Below, one piece after another: positions 33,920 through 41,386 of a stretch of 64,000 bases of DNA. The notes beneath the pieces were generated by a model that ran no database searches, was not told the origin of the DNA, and worked only from the letters and a program-made list of their open reading frames with translations. Position 1 is the stretch's first letter, and each line of letters opens with the position of its first letter. The position numbers were made by a program, and so were the translations under genes. This stretch comes from Piscinibacter sp047602365 (GTDB lineage: Bacteria; Pseudomonadota; Gammaproteobacteria; Burkholderiales; Burkholderiaceae_C): positions 1,550,001-1,614,000 of the forward strand of contig JASGHM010000002.1 of assembly GCA_047602365.1 (NCBI GenBank), given 5' to 3'.

Positions 33920-34453
33920 ATGCATTTCCGCTCCCTGCGCTGGCTCGCCGGCCTCGCACTGACCGCGACGCTGCTGGCACCCGCCGCCGCCCACGGGCCG
34001 ACGCGGCAGAAGGTCACCGAGACCGTCGCCATCGACGCGCCGGCCGACAAGGTCTGGGCCATCGTCCGCGACTTCAATGCGCTGAAGAACTGGCACCCGG
34101 CGGTGGCCGAGAGCCCGGCCGACAAGGGCAACGAGGAAGGTTCGGTGCGCCAGCTCAAGCTGAAGAACGGCGGCGCGCTGACCGAGACGCTGGAAGCCTA
34201 CGACAACGCCAAGATGCGCTACAGCTACCGCGCCAAGGACGGCGGCGCGCTGCCGGTGACCAACTACACCTCGACGCTGACCGTGAAGGCCGAGGGCAGC
34301 GGCGCGGTGGTCGAATGGCGCGGTGCCTTCTACCGCGGCTTCCCCAACAACGACCCGCCGCCGGATCAGAACGACGAGGCCGCGGTCGCGGCCATCACCG
34401 GGGTCTACAAGGCCGGCCTGGCCAACCTGAAGGCCCTGGCCGAGAAGAAGTAG
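33920..34453 (+). CDS. mxaD: MxaD-like SRPBCC-family exported protein
   Basis: Exported START/SRPBCC-fold protein of 177 residues. The signal peptide (LRWLAGLALTATLLAPAAAH) is followed by VTETVAIDAPADKVWAIVRD, the fold's N-terminal strand-helix, then NWHPAVAES. It matches MxaD, a 17-kDa periplasmic protein reported to promote electron transfer between methanol dehydrogenase and its cytochrome. GAGGAG precedes ATG 33920. It sits 35 bases after the beta-propeller gene. Confidence 0.83.
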   Translation: MHFRSLRWLAGLALTATLLAPAAAHGPTRQKVTETVAIDAPADKVWAIVRDFNALKNWHPAVAESPADKGNEEGSVRQLKLKNGGALTETLEAYDNAKMRYSYRAKDGGALPVTNYTSTLTVKAEGSGAVVEWRGAFYRGFPNNDPPPDQNDEAAVAAITGVYKAGLANLKALAEKK

Positions 34454-34464
34454 GCGGGCCGACG

Positions 34465-35415
34465 ATGTCGTCGATGACACGTCGGCGCTGCCTGTGCGCC
34501 GCCGGTGCCCTGGCGCTGGCCGGCTGCGCGGCCGTGACCACACCGGCCGCGGCGCCGGTGGCGCGCGCGCTGGCGCCCGGCGTCTACATGTTCCCCGGCA
34601 GCGGCGGCACGGCCGACGAAAGCAACCTCGGGCGCATCGGCAATGCCGGCTTCATCGTCGGCGACAGTGGCGTGCTGGTGGTCGACACCGGCACCTCGTA
34701 CGCCCATGGCCAGGCGATCATCGCTGCGATCCGCGCACTGACCGACCGGCCGATCCGGCTCGCGCTGGTGACGCACACGCGGCCCGAGTTCCTGTTCGGC
34801 GGCAAGGCCTTCCAGGACGCCGGCATCCCGGTGCGCATGCACGACCGCACCGCGCGGCTGATGGCGGCGCGCTGCGAGACCTGCCTGAAGCAGTTGCGCC
34901 AGGTGCTCGGCGAGGCGCCGCTGGCCGGCACGGCGATGTACAAGCCCGACCAGACCTTCACCGACACCCATGCGGTCGACGGCATCGGCCGCGCGGTGCG
35001 CGTGGTCTACCTCGGCCATTCCAGCGGGCCGGGCGACATCGCGGTGCTCGACGAGGCCAGCGGCGTGCTGTTCGGCGGCGGCCTGCTCGATGCGCAGCGT
35101 GTGCCCGACATCCAGGACAGCGACCTGCCACGCTGGCACCAGGCGCTGGCCGCGCTGCGCGGCTTGCGGGTTGCCACCGTGGTGCCGGGCCACGGCCCCG
35201 CCTCATCATCGGATCTGCTCGATACGGTGGAGGGTTACCTCGCCGCACTGGAGAACAAGATGCGCGACCTGGTCGCCTCCGGCACCTCGCTGCTGGACGT
35301 GCCCGAGGCCGGCGAGCTGCCCGCCTACCAGCGCTGGGACCAGTACGACGTGATCCACCGCCGCAACGCGTCGATCGCCTTCCTGCGCTTCGAACGCGAG
35401 CTGATGTTCAAGTAG
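34465..35415 (+). CDS. Quinoprotein-associated metallo-beta-lactamase-fold protein (degenerate metal site)
   Basis: SoxH-related metallo-hydrolase-fold protein of 316 residues with a twin-arginine-like or lipoprotein-like leader (MTRRRCLCAAGALALAGCA). Fold markers are GFIVGDSGVLVVDTGTS, VYLGHSSGPGDIAVLDE and TVVPGHGP. The usual HxHxDH zinc motif is replaced by THTRPEF, and the later GD ligand by GGGLLD, so most metal ligands are missing. It resembles the zinc metallohydrolases that accompany quinoprotein relay systems, but is probably not a hydrolase. Its stop codon abuts an inverted-repeat element. Confidence 0.82.
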   Translation: MSSMTRRRCLCAAGALALAGCAAVTTPAAAPVARALAPGVYMFPGSGGTADESNLGRIGNAGFIVGDSGVLVVDTGTSYAHGQAIIAAIRALTDRPIRLALVTHTRPEFLFGGKAFQDAGIPVRMHDRTARLMAARCETCLKQLRQVLGEAPLAGTAMYKPDQTFTDTHAVDGIGRAVRVVYLGHSSGPGDIAVLDEASGVLFGGGLLDAQRVPDIQDSDLPRWHQALAALRGLRVATVVPGHGPASSSDLLDTVEGYLAALENKMRDLVASGTSLLDVPEAGELPAYQRWDQYDVIHRRNASIAFLRFERELMFK

Positions 35416-35452
35416 GGCCTGTTCACACTACGGGGAGGCACGCGTGACTCGA

Positions 35453-35532
35453 CAAACGGACGCCCGCAAGGCGCAAACCGCAGCCATAGCGGCCGCTATG
35501 GCGAGGATTTGCAACGCGGCGGGCGCCCGTTT
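35453..35532. repeat. Internal hairpin 1 of the MITE-like element
   Basis: A long imperfect inverted repeat: AAACGGACGCCCGC at the left pairs with GCGGGCGCCCGTTT at the right (one mismatch). The apex is a perfect 20-base palindrome at 35483-35502 (GCCATAGCGGCCGCTATGGC). Confidence 0.65.
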
Positions 35533-35561
35533 GCCGAGATCACCCTGCGGGCCGGGGTACC

Positions 35562-35640
35562 CCAAGGCGCTGGGCGGCGTTGCGCCGCTTGCCCGGGCGG
35601 CCAGCCCGGGCCGCGCGTCGCGCCTTGCCCAGCGCCTTGG
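35562..35640. repeat. Internal hairpin 2 of the MITE-like element
   Basis: Perfect 14-base arms at 35562-35575 (CCAAGGCGCTGGGC) and 35627-35640. A smaller inner stem, GCCCGGG-N7-CCCGGGC, sits near the centre of the loop. Confidence 0.65.
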
Positions 35641-35700
35641 GCCGCCCCGGCGCGTGCCTCCCCGTAGTGTGAACAGGCCCTAGTCCCAGGAGTTGCCGCC

Positions 35701-36525
35701 ATGCATCCCGACCGCAACCGCCGCCACGCCCTGCAAGGCCTCGCCGCGCTGGCGATCGCGCCGAACGCCGCCTTCGCCGCCGTCGGCGGCCTGCCCAACG
35801 CGACGCACGACGCCTCGTCGCCGGAGTGGGAGCGCATCGCCGGCAAGCTGTTTCCCGGCCGCACGCTGGTGCATGGCCAGGGCACGGTGCAGGTGTTCGC
35901 GCCGCTGCGCGCGGCCTACGGTGCGTCGGTGCCTGTCAAGGTGGTGTCCAAGCTCGCGCAGAGGAACGACCTGAGCGTGCGCCGCCTCTTCCTGGTGGTC
36001 GACAAGAACCCCTCGCCGGTGGCCGCGGTGCTCGACCTGACCACCGAGGTCGGCCAGGCCGACTTCGAGACGCGCCTGCGCGTCGACGAGTACAGCCACG
36101 TGCGCGTGGTCAGCGAGCTGTCCAACGGCGAGCTGCACACCGACTCGCGCTACGTGAAGACCTCGGGCGGTTGCTCGGCGCCGCCGAACCGCGAGGCGCT
36201 GCACCTGATCGGCAAGACGATGCTGAAGGTGGCCGGCGAGGTGCAGATGGACCGGCCGGTGACCGCCGACGTGACCGTGGTCCACCCCAACGACACCGGC
36301 TTCGAGTTGAACCAGCAGACGGTGATGTACATCCCGCCGCACTTCGTGCGCTCGATCCGCGTCAGCTACGCCGGCCGCAGGGTGTTCGACGCCGAGCTCG
36401 ACTTCTCGGTCAGCGAGAACCCGACGCTGCGCTTCAACTTCGTGCCGCATGCCCGCGGCGAACTGCGCGCCGACGTGACCGACACCAAGGACGGGCAGTT
36501 CGTCGGCACGCTGGCGATCGGCTGA
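35701..36525 (+). CDS. Second SoxYZ-like carrier protein
   Basis: Exported 274-residue SoxYZ-like fusion, clearly paralogous to the protein at 32107. Shared features are FPGRTLVHGQGTVQVFAP, LFLVVDKNPSPVAAVLDLT, the carrier cysteine in KTSGGCSAPPNRE and RSIRVSYAGRRVFDAELDFS. The leader (RRHALQGLAALAIAPNAAFAA) looks like a signal peptide with a double Arg. AGGAG lies upstream of ATG 35701. It begins 20 bases after the MITE-like element and is followed within four bases by the thioredoxin-like gene, suggesting a redox pair. Confidence 0.86.
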   Translation: MHPDRNRRHALQGLAALAIAPNAAFAAVGGLPNATHDASSPEWERIAGKLFPGRTLVHGQGTVQVFAPLRAAYGASVPVKVVSKLAQRNDLSVRRLFLVVDKNPSPVAAVLDLTTEVGQADFETRLRVDEYSHVRVVSELSNGELHTDSRYVKTSGGCSAPPNREALHLIGKTMLKVAGEVQMDRPVTADVTVVHPNDTGFELNQQTVMYIPPHFVRSIRVSYAGRRVFDAELDFSVSENPTLRFNFVPHARGELRADVTDTKDGQFVGTLAIG

Positions 36526-36529
36526 GCCG

Positions 36530-37057
36530 ATGTTGCTGCGCCGATTCGTCGTCGCCTTGCTGCTCGGCGCGGTGGCGCTGACGGCACAGGCCATCGGCTT
36601 CCCGCAGCGTTACTCGCCGACGCAGATCCAGCCCAGCGGCGCACCGCAACGGCTCGAGTTCGACCTGACCGCCGCTCTGCAGCGTGCGCAGCGCGAGAAC
36701 CGGCGCATCTACCTCTACCTCGGTGCGGTCGACTGCCCGTTCTGCCGCAAGTACGAGGCCTTCCTCGACAAGAATGCCGCCGAGCTGGCGCCGCATTTCG
36801 CGAAGGAGTGGATCGTCTTCGAGATGCGCAGCAGCCTGGCGATCCAGGCCGACCGGTTGTGGTTCCGCATCGGCGACAAGACCTGGTCCTATGCCGACTT
36901 CATGCGCCATCTCGGCGACGAGCGTGCGCGGCAACTCGTCTACCCGAGCGTGTGGCTGCTCGACCCCGCCGGCAAGCCGTTGATGCAGATGCCGGCAGGC
37001 ACCGGCACCTTCGAGACGGTGCCGGAGCAACTGGAGATCCTTCGCCTCGAGCAGTAG
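36530..37057 (+). CDS. Exported thioredoxin-fold protein (CPFC)
   Basis: Thioredoxin-like protein of 175 residues with a signal peptide (RRFVVALLLGAVALTAQA). The active-site motif is Cys69-Pro-Phe-Cys72 in YLYLGAVDCPFCRKYE, like the SoxW/DsbC-type CPxC of periplasmic reductases. VYPSVWLLDPAGKPL supplies the cis-Pro-containing strand. It follows the SoxYZ-like gene by four bases. In sulfur oxidation SoxW keeps the SoxYZ carrier reduced; by analogy this protein may reduce the carrier thiol here. That pairing is inferred. Confidence 0.85.
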   Translation: MLLRRFVVALLLGAVALTAQAIGFPQRYSPTQIQPSGAPQRLEFDLTAALQRAQRENRRIYLYLGAVDCPFCRKYEAFLDKNAAELAPHFAKEWIVFEMRSSLAIQADRLWFRIGDKTWSYADFMRHLGDERARQLVYPSVWLLDPAGKPLMQMPAGTGTFETVPEQLEILRLEQ

Positions 37058-37139
37058 CGACGGCCGCTTGACTCATCGCAAGCCCCATCCCCGGTGACGC
37101 TTCCAGAATCCTTCCGAAAACCACAACGGAGGGACGACG

Positions 37140-37751
37140 ATGACGAGCAGATCACTCCTGGCCCTGGCTGTCGCCCTGTGCGCCACCGGCGCGCAGGCGC
37201 AGACCACGAAGGCCGATCTCGACAGCGTGCAGCGTGCGGTGCACGTCTGCGCGTCGTGCCACGGCGAAGCCGGCGTCAGCGGCAAGGCGTTGATCCCCTC
37301 GCTGGCTGGCCAGATGCGCGACTACACGGTCCGCCAGTTGAAGGATTTCCGCAGCCAGTCACGCTCGGAGACCGACATCCAGGCCTACATGTGGGGCATC
37401 TCGGCGCTGCTGTCCGACGAGCAGATCGAGGGCTTCGCCGATCACTACGCCGCGCAGAAGCCGGTGGCCGGCAAGTCGAGCCAGCCGAAGCTGGAGGCGG
37501 TGGGCAAGGCGATCTACGACAAGGGCCTGCCCGACAAGGGCGTGCTGCCCTGCAAGCAGTGCCACGGCGACAACGCCGAGGGCGCAGCCGGCTTCCCACG
37601 CCTGGCGGGCCAGCGCGCCGACTACGTCTACAAGCAGCTGCAGGCCTTCCGCACACCGCTGCGTCCGCACGGCGTGGTGATGAAGAACGAGATCGCGGCG
37701 ATGACGTCGCAGCAGCTCAAGGCCGTGGCGGCCTACGTGCAGTCGCGTTGA
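37140..37751 (+). CDS. Dihaem cytochrome c (c4-type)
   Basis: Exported 203-residue cytochrome with a signal peptide (LLALAVALCATGAQAQ). Two haem sites are visible, Cys37-Ala-Ser-Cys40-His41 and Cys138-Lys-Gln-Cys141-His142, each opening a similar half with LAGQ and a Met-containing segment (SLAGQMRDYTVRQLKDF; RLAGQRADYVYKQLQAF). This repeat is the c4 fold. GGAGGGACG precedes ATG 37140. It probably passes electrons onward from methanol oxidation to the terminal oxidase. Confidence 0.9.
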   Translation: MTSRSLLALAVALCATGAQAQTTKADLDSVQRAVHVCASCHGEAGVSGKALIPSLAGQMRDYTVRQLKDFRSQSRSETDIQAYMWGISALLSDEQIEGFADHYAAQKPVAGKSSQPKLEAVGKAIYDKGLPDKGVLPCKQCHGDNAEGAAGFPRLAGQRADYVYKQLQAFRTPLRPHGVVMKNEIAAMTSQQLKAVAAYVQSR

Positions 37752-37992
37752 TTGCTCCCGGCCCTGAGCGGTCCTTCGATCCTGCGGCGGTTGGAGCGGC
37801 CGCTGCGCACTGGGGCTTGTGTTCCGCTCAGGCACCACCGCGGTCTTCGCAGTGCGTCAACGTTACTGGCCTGGGGCGGTGGGTGAAGGCTGGAGCGAAG
37901 TCAAGGAGGAGGGCTCGCGCAGCGAGCCCGGGGGACATGAGCAGAAGCCTTCGCCCATCGGCCCATCGCGCTAGGCTCGCGCCAAAGGCGGA
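37752..37992. other. Intergenic region between convergent cytochrome and pqqE genes, with nested inverted repeats
   Basis: No gene seen in 241 bases. It holds a tight hairpin GGGCTCGC-GCA-GCGAGCCC at 37911-37929 inside a larger imperfect repeat whose arms are GGGTGAAGGCT (about 37880) and AGCCTTCGCCC (about 37942). There is no T-run on either strand. It probably serves as a bidirectional transcription end and may be a dispersed intergenic repeat. Confidence 0.45.
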
Positions 37993-39136
37993 TCACTTCA
38001 GCGCGAGTTCTGCCGCCGCCAGCCGGCGCGACTCCTTCGGATCGCGGAACACCAGCGGGTGTTCGGTGACCCGCGTGCGCGCGTCGGCCTCGGCCTGCGC
38101 CACCGCCGCCAGCACCTTGTCGTGGTGCGGGCTCTTGCGGCAGACCGGGTCGGCCGCCTCGGCGTCCTGCGCGATCAGGTAGGCCTGGCAGCGGCAGCCG
38201 CCGAGATCCTCTTCCTTGTGCTCGCAGGAGGAACACGGCTCCTTCATCCAGCCGGTGCCGCGGTAGCGGTTGAAGCCGTCGGACTCGAACCAGGCCTCGC
38301 GCAGCGAGGTGTCGCGCACGTTCGGGAAGCTCAGCCCCGGCAGCATCTTCGCGGTGTGGCAGGGCAGCGCGGTGCCGTCCGGCGTCACCGTGATGAACAT
38401 GCTGCCCCAGCCGTTGACGCACTTCTTCGCCTTGCCCTCGTGGTAGTCGGGCGCGACGAAGAAGATGCGCATGCGGCCGTCGAGCTTCTTGCGCCACTCG
38501 TCGGTGACGGCCTCGGCGCGCTTCAGCTGTTCGTGCGTCGGCAGCAGCTGCGCGCGGTTGACGAAGGCCCAGCTGTAGTACTGCGTGTTGGCCAGCTCGA
38601 TGTATTCGGCGTCCAGATCGGCGGCCATCTCGATGATGCGGCCGATGTGGTCGATGTTCAGGCGGTGCATCACCACGTTCATCACCATCGGCCAGCCCTG
38701 GTCCTTGATGATCCTGGCGACGCGGTTCTTCAGCTCGAAGGTCTTGGTGTGCGAGAGGAAGTCGTTCATCTCGCGTGTGCTGTCCTGGAACGACAGCTGC
38801 ACGTGGTCCAGGCCGGCCGCCTTCAGCGCGGCGGCTCGTTCGGCCGTCAGCCCGACGCCGGAGGTCAGCAGGTTGGTGTAGTAGCCAAGGCGGTGTGCCT
38901 CGGCGACGATGAGCTTCGAGGTCGTCGCGCAGCAGCGGTTCGCCACCGGACAGGCCGAGCTGCACCGCGCCCATCTCGCGGCCCTCGCGCAGCACACGCA
39001 GCCAGTCGTCGGTGGACAGTTCGTCGGGCTGCGTCGCGTAGTCGACCGGGTTGTAGCAAAAGACGCAGTGCAGCGGGCACCTGTAGGTGACCTCGGCGAG
39101 CAGCCACAGCGGCGGGCCCACGGTGGAATGCGTCAT
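37993..39136 (-). pseudogene. pqqE: PqqE radical SAM enzyme, interrupted by a +1 frameshift
   Basis: PqqE forms the C-C link between Glu and Tyr of PqqA, with PqqD as chaperone. From ATG 39136 the frame gives PLWLLAEVTYRCPLHCVFCY (CxxxCxxC radical-SAM cluster) to SGGEPLLRDDLE. At about 38922 the frame breaks, and the +1 frame continues LIVAEAHRLGYYTNLLTSG to a stop at 37993, including C-terminal cluster cysteines (GWMKEPCSSCEHKEEDLGGC). One extra base, best placed as the G after GAA in GAAGCTC, explains it: the span is 1144 bases, one over a multiple of three. XoxF needs PQQ, so an indel error is likely unless another pqqE exists. Confidence 0.9.
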
Positions 39137-39140
39137 CGCT

Positions 39141-39416
39141 TCAGTTCCAGGTGAGCCAGCGCTGCTTGGCCGCCATCTCGACGAAGGCGATCACGTCGCC
39201 TTGCAGGCCCTGCGCATTGAAGGCCTGCTCCAGCTCGGCGACGATCTCGGCGACGCTGCGCTGGCCGTCGCAGCGCTTCATGATCTCGCCGGCGCTGCCG
39301 TTGAGCTTGACCATGCCTTCCGGGTAGAGCAGCACATGGCAGTCCTGCGCCGGCTCCCACTGCAGTCGGAAGCCCGCGCCGACACGCGGGCGGCTGTCGA
39401 CGCTCAAGGGGCTCAT
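39141..39416 (-). CDS. pqqD: PqqD peptide chaperone
   Basis: Small RiPP-recognition protein of 91 residues that binds PqqA and presents it to PqqE. Characteristic parts are VLLYPEGMVKLNGSAGEIMKR and VAEIVAELEQAF. ATG 39416 overlaps the pqqC stop (ATGA), and four bases separate it from pqqE. pqqC and pqqD are separate genes, not fused. Confidence 0.95.
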   Translation of the reverse strand: MSPLSVDSRPRVGAGFRLQWEPAQDCHVLLYPEGMVKLNGSAGEIMKRCDGQRSVAEIVAELEQAFNAQGLQGDVIAFVEMAAKQRWLTWN

Positions 39417-40123
39417 GGATTCACGCCGTACTTCAGCGCCATCGCGTCGTTCATCGCCCACAGGATGTCGAGCTTGAACTGCAGCACCTCGAGCGCGCGC
39501 TGCTGCAGCGCCGCGGTGTCGAAGTAGTCCAGCGTGATCGCCAGGCCCTGCTCGACGTCGCGCCGCGCCTGGCTGACACGGTTGCGGAAGTAGGCCAGGC
39601 CCTGCGGCTCGATCCAGCCGTAGTGCTCGGGCCAGGTGGCCAGGCGCTGCTTGTGGATCTCCGGCGCGAACAGCTCGGTCAGCGACGAGCACACCGCCTC
39701 CTGCCAGGGCGCGCGGCGCGCGAAGTTGACGTAGGCGTCGACGGCGAACTTCACTGCCGGAATCAGGTGGCGCTGGTCCTCGATCTCCTCGCGCGTCAGG
39801 CCCACCGCCTCGCCGAGGCGCAGCCAGGCCTCGATGCCGCCCGGGTCCTTGACGCCGCCGATCTCGAAGCCGTCGTGGTCGAGGATGCGCTGGATCCAGC
39901 CGCGCCGCACCTCGCGGTCGGTGCAGTTGGACATGACCGCCGCGTCCTTGATAGGGATCGCGATCTGGTAGTAGAACCGGTTCGCCACCCAACCGCGGAT
40001 CTGCTCCGGCGTCGCCTTGCCGGTGTTGAGCATCACGTTGAACGGGTGGTGGATGTGATACGAGCGGCCGCGCTCGCGCAGCTTGGCTTCGAACTCGACA
40101 CGATCCCAGGCAGCAGCAGTCAT
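39413..40123 (-). CDS. pqqC: PqqC pyrroloquinoline-quinone synthase
   Basis: Cofactor-less oxidase doing the last ring closure and eight-electron oxidation to PQQ. The 236 residues include YHIHHPFNVMLNTGKATPEQI, NRFYYQIAIPIKDAAVMSNC and ILDHDG, with the active-site His/Tyr/Arg cluster of the haem-oxygenase-like fold. It sits between pqqB and pqqD. Full length with no irregularity. Confidence 0.97.
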   Translation of the reverse strand: MTAAAWDRVEFEAKLRERGRSYHIHHPFNVMLNTGKATPEQIRGWVANRFYYQIAIPIKDAAVMSNCTDREVRRGWIQRILDHDGFEIGGVKDPGGIEAWLRLGEAVGLTREEIEDQRHLIPAVKFAVDAYVNFARRAPWQEAVCSSLTELFAPEIHKQRLATWPEHYGWIEPQGLAYFRNRVSQARRDVEQGLAITLDYFDTAALQQRALEVLQFKLDILWAMNDAMALKYGVNP

Positions 40124-40124
40124 C

Positions 40125-41045
40125 TCAGATCTCGATGGTCATGCCGTCCTCGCAGGGCACGATGCGATGGCGCGCCAGATCCGCGCGCTGCACCGAGTCC
40201 TCGTCGAGGATGGGGTTGGTGTTGTTGATGTGGATGAGGAAGCGCCGCGTGGCCGCCGGCAGCCGGTCCAGCCAGGCGATCATGCCGCCCTCGCCGCTTT
40301 GCGGCAGGTGGCCGATGTCGCGCGCGGTCTTCTTCGACAGGCCCAGGCCGATCATCTCGTCGTCGGTCCAGAAAGTGCCGTCGACCAGCACCGCATCGGC
40401 GCCGCTCATCACGTCGAACAGGGCCGGCGTGATCTCGCCCAGGCCCGGCGCGTAGAAGGCGCTGCGGCCGCTGCGGCTGTCGCTGACCAGCATGCCGATG
40501 TTGTCACCTGGCACCGGGTGGTCGCGGTGCGGCGAGTACGGCGCCGCCTTGCTCGACAGCGGGAAGGCACGGAAGGACAGGTGCGCAGCACCCGGCACCG
40601 TGAAGGCCGCGCCGTCGAGGGCGATGCACTGGCGCGCCACGCCGCAGTAGTGGCCCAGCACATTGAGCACCGGGTTGCCGGTGGTCAGGTCTTCGTGGAC
40701 CGGATCGGTGCACCACAGCGGCAGCGGCCGACCACGCTCGCGCAGCATGAACAGGCCGGTGGCGTGGTCGATCTGGCCGTCCATCAGCACCACGCCGGCG
40801 ATCGCGGTGTCGCGGATCGCCCGGCCGGGCTGCAGCGTGGGGTTGGAGCGGATCTGCTCGAGGATGTCGGGCGAGGCGTTGAACAGCACGCCGTCGGCGC
40901 CGGCATCACCCTGCACGAAGATCGACGACTGGGTGCGCGCCTTGGCGCGGACGCTGCCGCTGCGCACGCCGGCGCAGTTGCGGCAGTTGCAGTTCCACTG
41001 CGGGAAACCGCCGCCGGCGGCCGAACCGAGGATGGTGATGCGCAT
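40125..41045 (-). CDS. pqqB: PqqB metallo-hydrolase-fold enzyme
   Basis: Metallo-beta-lactamase-fold protein of 306 residues that hydroxylates the tyrosine ring of the PQQ precursor. The start MRITILGSAAGGGFPQWNCN includes the characteristic CNCxNC zinc site (NCNCRNC). LMDGQIDHATGL, LVDGTFWTDDEM and FLIHINNTNPIL are further family blocks. One base separates its stop from the pqqC start. Confidence 0.97.
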   Translation of the reverse strand: MRITILGSAAGGGFPQWNCNCRNCAGVRSGSVRAKARTQSSIFVQGDAGADGVLFNASPDILEQIRSNPTLQPGRAIRDTAIAGVVLMDGQIDHATGLFMLRERGRPLPLWCTDPVHEDLTTGNPVLNVLGHYCGVARQCIALDGAAFTVPGAAHLSFRAFPLSSKAAPYSPHRDHPVPGDNIGMLVSDSRSGRSAFYAPGLGEITPALFDVMSGADAVLVDGTFWTDDEMIGLGLSKKTARDIGHLPQSGEGGMIAWLDRLPAATRRFLIHINNTNPILDEDSVQRADLARHRIVPCEDGMTIEI

Positions 41046-41063
41046 GGGGCTCAGAAAGCAGAA

Positions 41064-41096
41064 GGCCGCCGGCGCGTGGGGTCACGCGCGGCGGCC
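41064..41096 (-). promoter_or_regulatory. Stem-loop between pqqA and pqqB
   Basis: A GC-rich hairpin (arms GGCCGCC...GCGCGTG and CACGCGC...GGCGGCC, loop about four bases) fills the gap between the pqqA stop and pqqB start. No T-run follows. Such structures commonly let the short peptide gene pqqA be expressed in excess over the enzymes by partial termination or 3' protection. Confidence 0.65.
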
Positions 41097-41109
41097 TCAC
41101 GTCGGTCGC

Positions 41110-41184
41110 TCAGCGAGCGGCGACGTACATCGTGATTTCGAAACCGAAACGGAAGTCGGCCGCAGCCGGGGTTTGCCATTGCAT
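41110..41184 (-). CDS. pqqA: PqqA precursor peptide
   Basis: Ribosomal precursor of PQQ, 24 residues: MQWQTPAAADFRFGFEITMY followed by VAAR. Glu16 and Tyr20 stand in the invariant E-x3-Y spacing and become the PQQ skeleton. A strong AGGAGA site lies 9 bases before ATG 41184. It is first in pqqABCDE, with a stem-loop after its stop. Confidence 0.96.
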   Translation of the reverse strand: MQWQTPAAADFRFGFEITMYVAAR

Positions 41185-41386
41185 GGAACAGTCTCCTGTG
41201 GGTGGCACGGCGCCGGGAGGACACCGCGGGGACGTTTTGATCCCGTGCTGAATGGTGGCTGCGCGGGCCCGTCCGGCACAGTCCCCGCACCATGATTCGG
41301 GCCTCATGAATATCTTGAATCGACCTCCGGCTTCTCCCGGGGTCATGGACGGCGGGCGCCAGCGAGCGTACCGATACCATCGCGCC

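Larger units (their letters stand above)
35415..35680. mobile_element. MITE-like element with 30-bp perfect terminal inverted repeats and TA duplication
   Basis: A 266-bp non-coding element bounded by perfect 30-base inverted repeats (35415-35444 and 35651-35680; outer end GGGCCTGTTCACACTACGGG). TA dinucleotides flank it at 35413-35414 and 35681-35682, as expected from a TA-targeting transposase (IS630/Tc1-mariner type). No open frame for a transposase is present. The interior folds into two further hairpins. The left end abuts the TAG stop of the preceding gene, so the insertion did not damage it. It separates the xox accessory operon into two parts. Confidence 0.72.
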
